Shown: in pieces, positions 23,776-24,622 of the stretch
How the letters are laid out: every line of letters starts with the position of its first letter
Numbering within the stretch: the stretch's first letter is position 1
NCBI GenBank assembly: GCA_964458775.1
Contig: CAYWLQ010000079.1
Coordinates: 1 to 24,622 of the forward strand
DNA length: 24,622 nt
Reading direction: 5' to 3'
Origin: CAYWLQ01 sp964458775
Lineage (GTDB): Bacteria > Myxococcota_A > Polyangia > JAAYKL01
The notes under the pieces: model-generated
What the model saw: the letters and a program-made list of their open reading frames with translations, nothing else
The model's database searches: none
What the model was told of the DNA's origin: nothing
Made by a program: the position numbers and the translations under genes

Positions 23776-23802
23776 GAAGCCGTTCTATAAAAAGGCGGCT
23801 TC
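23776..23802 (+). terminator. Terminator of the GH12-like lipoprotein gene
   Basis: GAAGCCG (23776-23782) pairs with CGGCTTC (23796-23802) around a 13-nt loop, followed by a T-rich but interrupted tail. It lies 24 nt after the stop codon. Confidence 0.6.
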
Positions 23803-24139
23803 CCGGTTTCTTTCTTCACACCTAAAGCCATTATACTGTTTCGCCCATTTTCCCGGGTTGTTCTTTGCATACGTGCGTTAATTACCCAGGAGGATTTTTG
23901 TCGAGATGATCCCCGTTGTTTTTGATCAGCACAAAACCGAACTTAAACCTGAAAAGCATTGAAGCAATTTACTGGGTCAGAAAACTCGCCAACTCATTTC
24001 GAATAAAAAAAGGCAATTGCCCGGAGTGTTCTCCATAACAATTACGGTGTTTTGTAATGGATACTGGTTGCCGCCATCTGTTTTTGAGTTAATGCTTAGT
24101 GATCACGGTTTAGTAATAGTATTGCCTGCTGTTGAGCAC
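23803..24139. other. Spacer between convergent genes, no supported gene
   Basis: An AGGAGG at 23888 precedes an 18-codon frame (23906-23962), but the spacing is 12 nt and the peptide is unrecognised. Other frames here look like decayed coding sequence without a family match. A small palindrome with an A-tract lies at 24005-24021. Confidence 0.5.
24005..24021 (-). terminator. Weak candidate terminator of the HAF-like gene
   Basis: On the minus strand the palindrome GGCAATTGCC is followed by seven T. The possible stem is only three pairs with an AATT loop, so this is marginal. Confidence 0.25.
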
Positions 24140-24622
24140 TTAATTGTTAGTAAAAACCAGTCTATATCTCCAGTTGTCATCCATGCCGGAAAAATCTCCT
24201 ATAATCCTCCCTTTTGGAGAAATGACATTAGCCGAATACAAACTAATATTTGAGTTCAATTCCAATCCTTGGTCATCGACCAGGTCAGCGATCAGTCTAG
24301 GTTTAAAATTATTCTCTGATGCCCAGTACATTGCAGGCATTGCACTTCTGCCGATCTGACCTATTACCGTACCGTTGTCGGATACGCCTGAGGGATAAAC
24401 ATGTAAATACTCATACTCCGAAGTCGGTTCCAGTATTACAATAGGCATTTCAGGATTCCACAAAAATCCGTTTCTACGATCGGCCGATACAATCTCTCCT
24501 GAAACATATTTTCCGTTTCTGCTCAAATGTCTAACGTTGTCAATACTCCAACCGCTTGGAGGTTCTATGTCGATTATTTCAGAGCCTTTTTTTAGAGCGG
24601 GAAGTAACTCACTACCTGTTCT
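24140..24622 (-). CDS. HAF-repeat-like protein, partial at the right edge
   Basis: The frame is open from its stop at 24140 to the last base, giving about 160 C-terminal residues; the start lies outside the window. An internal TTG near 24526 is not needed as a start, because the upstream codons continue sensibly (ELLPALKKGSEIIDIEPPSG). The repeated pattern LSRNGKYVSGE...GFLW, GVSDNGTVIGQ...AMYW and ISPKGRIIGDF is characteristic of HAF-type extracellular repeats, where each unit pairs an N-G-x-V-x-G turn with a F/Y-x-W strand, often making a beta-propeller. A secreted or surface protein is likely. No catalytic motif is seen. Confidence 0.65.
   Translation of the reverse strand, partial: RTGSELLPALKKGSEIIDIEPPSGWSIDNVRHLSRNGKYVSGEIVSADRRNGFLWNPEMPIVILEPTSEYEYLHVYPSGVSDNGTVIGQIGRSAMPAMYWASENNFKPRLIADLVDDQGLELNSNISLYSANVISPKGRIIGDFSGMDDNWRYRLVFTNN

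Noticed and set aside
23906..23962. 18-codon frame behind an AGGAGG
   Set aside because: The spacing is long (12 nt), the peptide is unrecognised, and no conservation can be shown here.

Overview
The window reads as a chromosomal segment of an AT-leaning Gram-negative bacterium, most likely a deltaproteobacterium or Myxococcota-like lineage. This is inferred from several traits together: lipoproteins with very long Asp-Thr/Ala linkers and small Cys-rich modules, a sulfatase-modifying-factor-type lipoprotein, a complete RecC-RecB-RecD set, an SrpH/EpsC-type serine acetyltransferase and an HAF-like repeat protein. No rRNA, tRNA, CRISPR array or intact transposase was seen.

Layout. Positions 1-525 hold an MntA-type antitoxin gene whose HepT partner is cut off after about 20 codons by a copied 3' piece of a HIRAN-family gene; the parent fragment lies at 3596-4183 and is itself decayed. 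Between them is a large FGE-domain lipoprotein (876-2993). On the plus strand follow a two-domain flavodoxin-like iron-sulfur flavoprotein (4442-5809) and a short gene interrupted by an in-frame TGA in a CxxU context with a hairpin behind it (5852-6226). A secreted GH27 alpha-galactosidase (6956-8794) converges on the recCBD operon (17833 to 8965, minus strand, ATGA overlaps at both junctions).

From 17865 to 21110, all on the minus strand, lie a small RRM RNA-binding protein with a strong terminator, thioredoxin with a Shine-Dalgarno-masking hairpin, a SET-domain methyltransferase, a diverged AdoMet-decarboxylase-like protein and serine acetyltransferase. A second Asp-linker lipoprotein at 21677-23752 carries a GH12 fold, but the usual nucleophile Glu is a Phe. 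The right edge cuts an HAF-like gene.

How it fits together. The GH27 and GH12 proteins look like surface plant-polysaccharide proteins tethered by flexible acidic linkers. RecBCD is the double-strand-break repair and phage-defence nuclease. The spacers are the most unusual part: they are full of short tandem duplications, many with a unit of exactly 14 nt, one of which writes the recD stop codon, and one spacer holds a 134-bp imperfect inverted repeat whose outer end is triplicated at 14-nt spacing.
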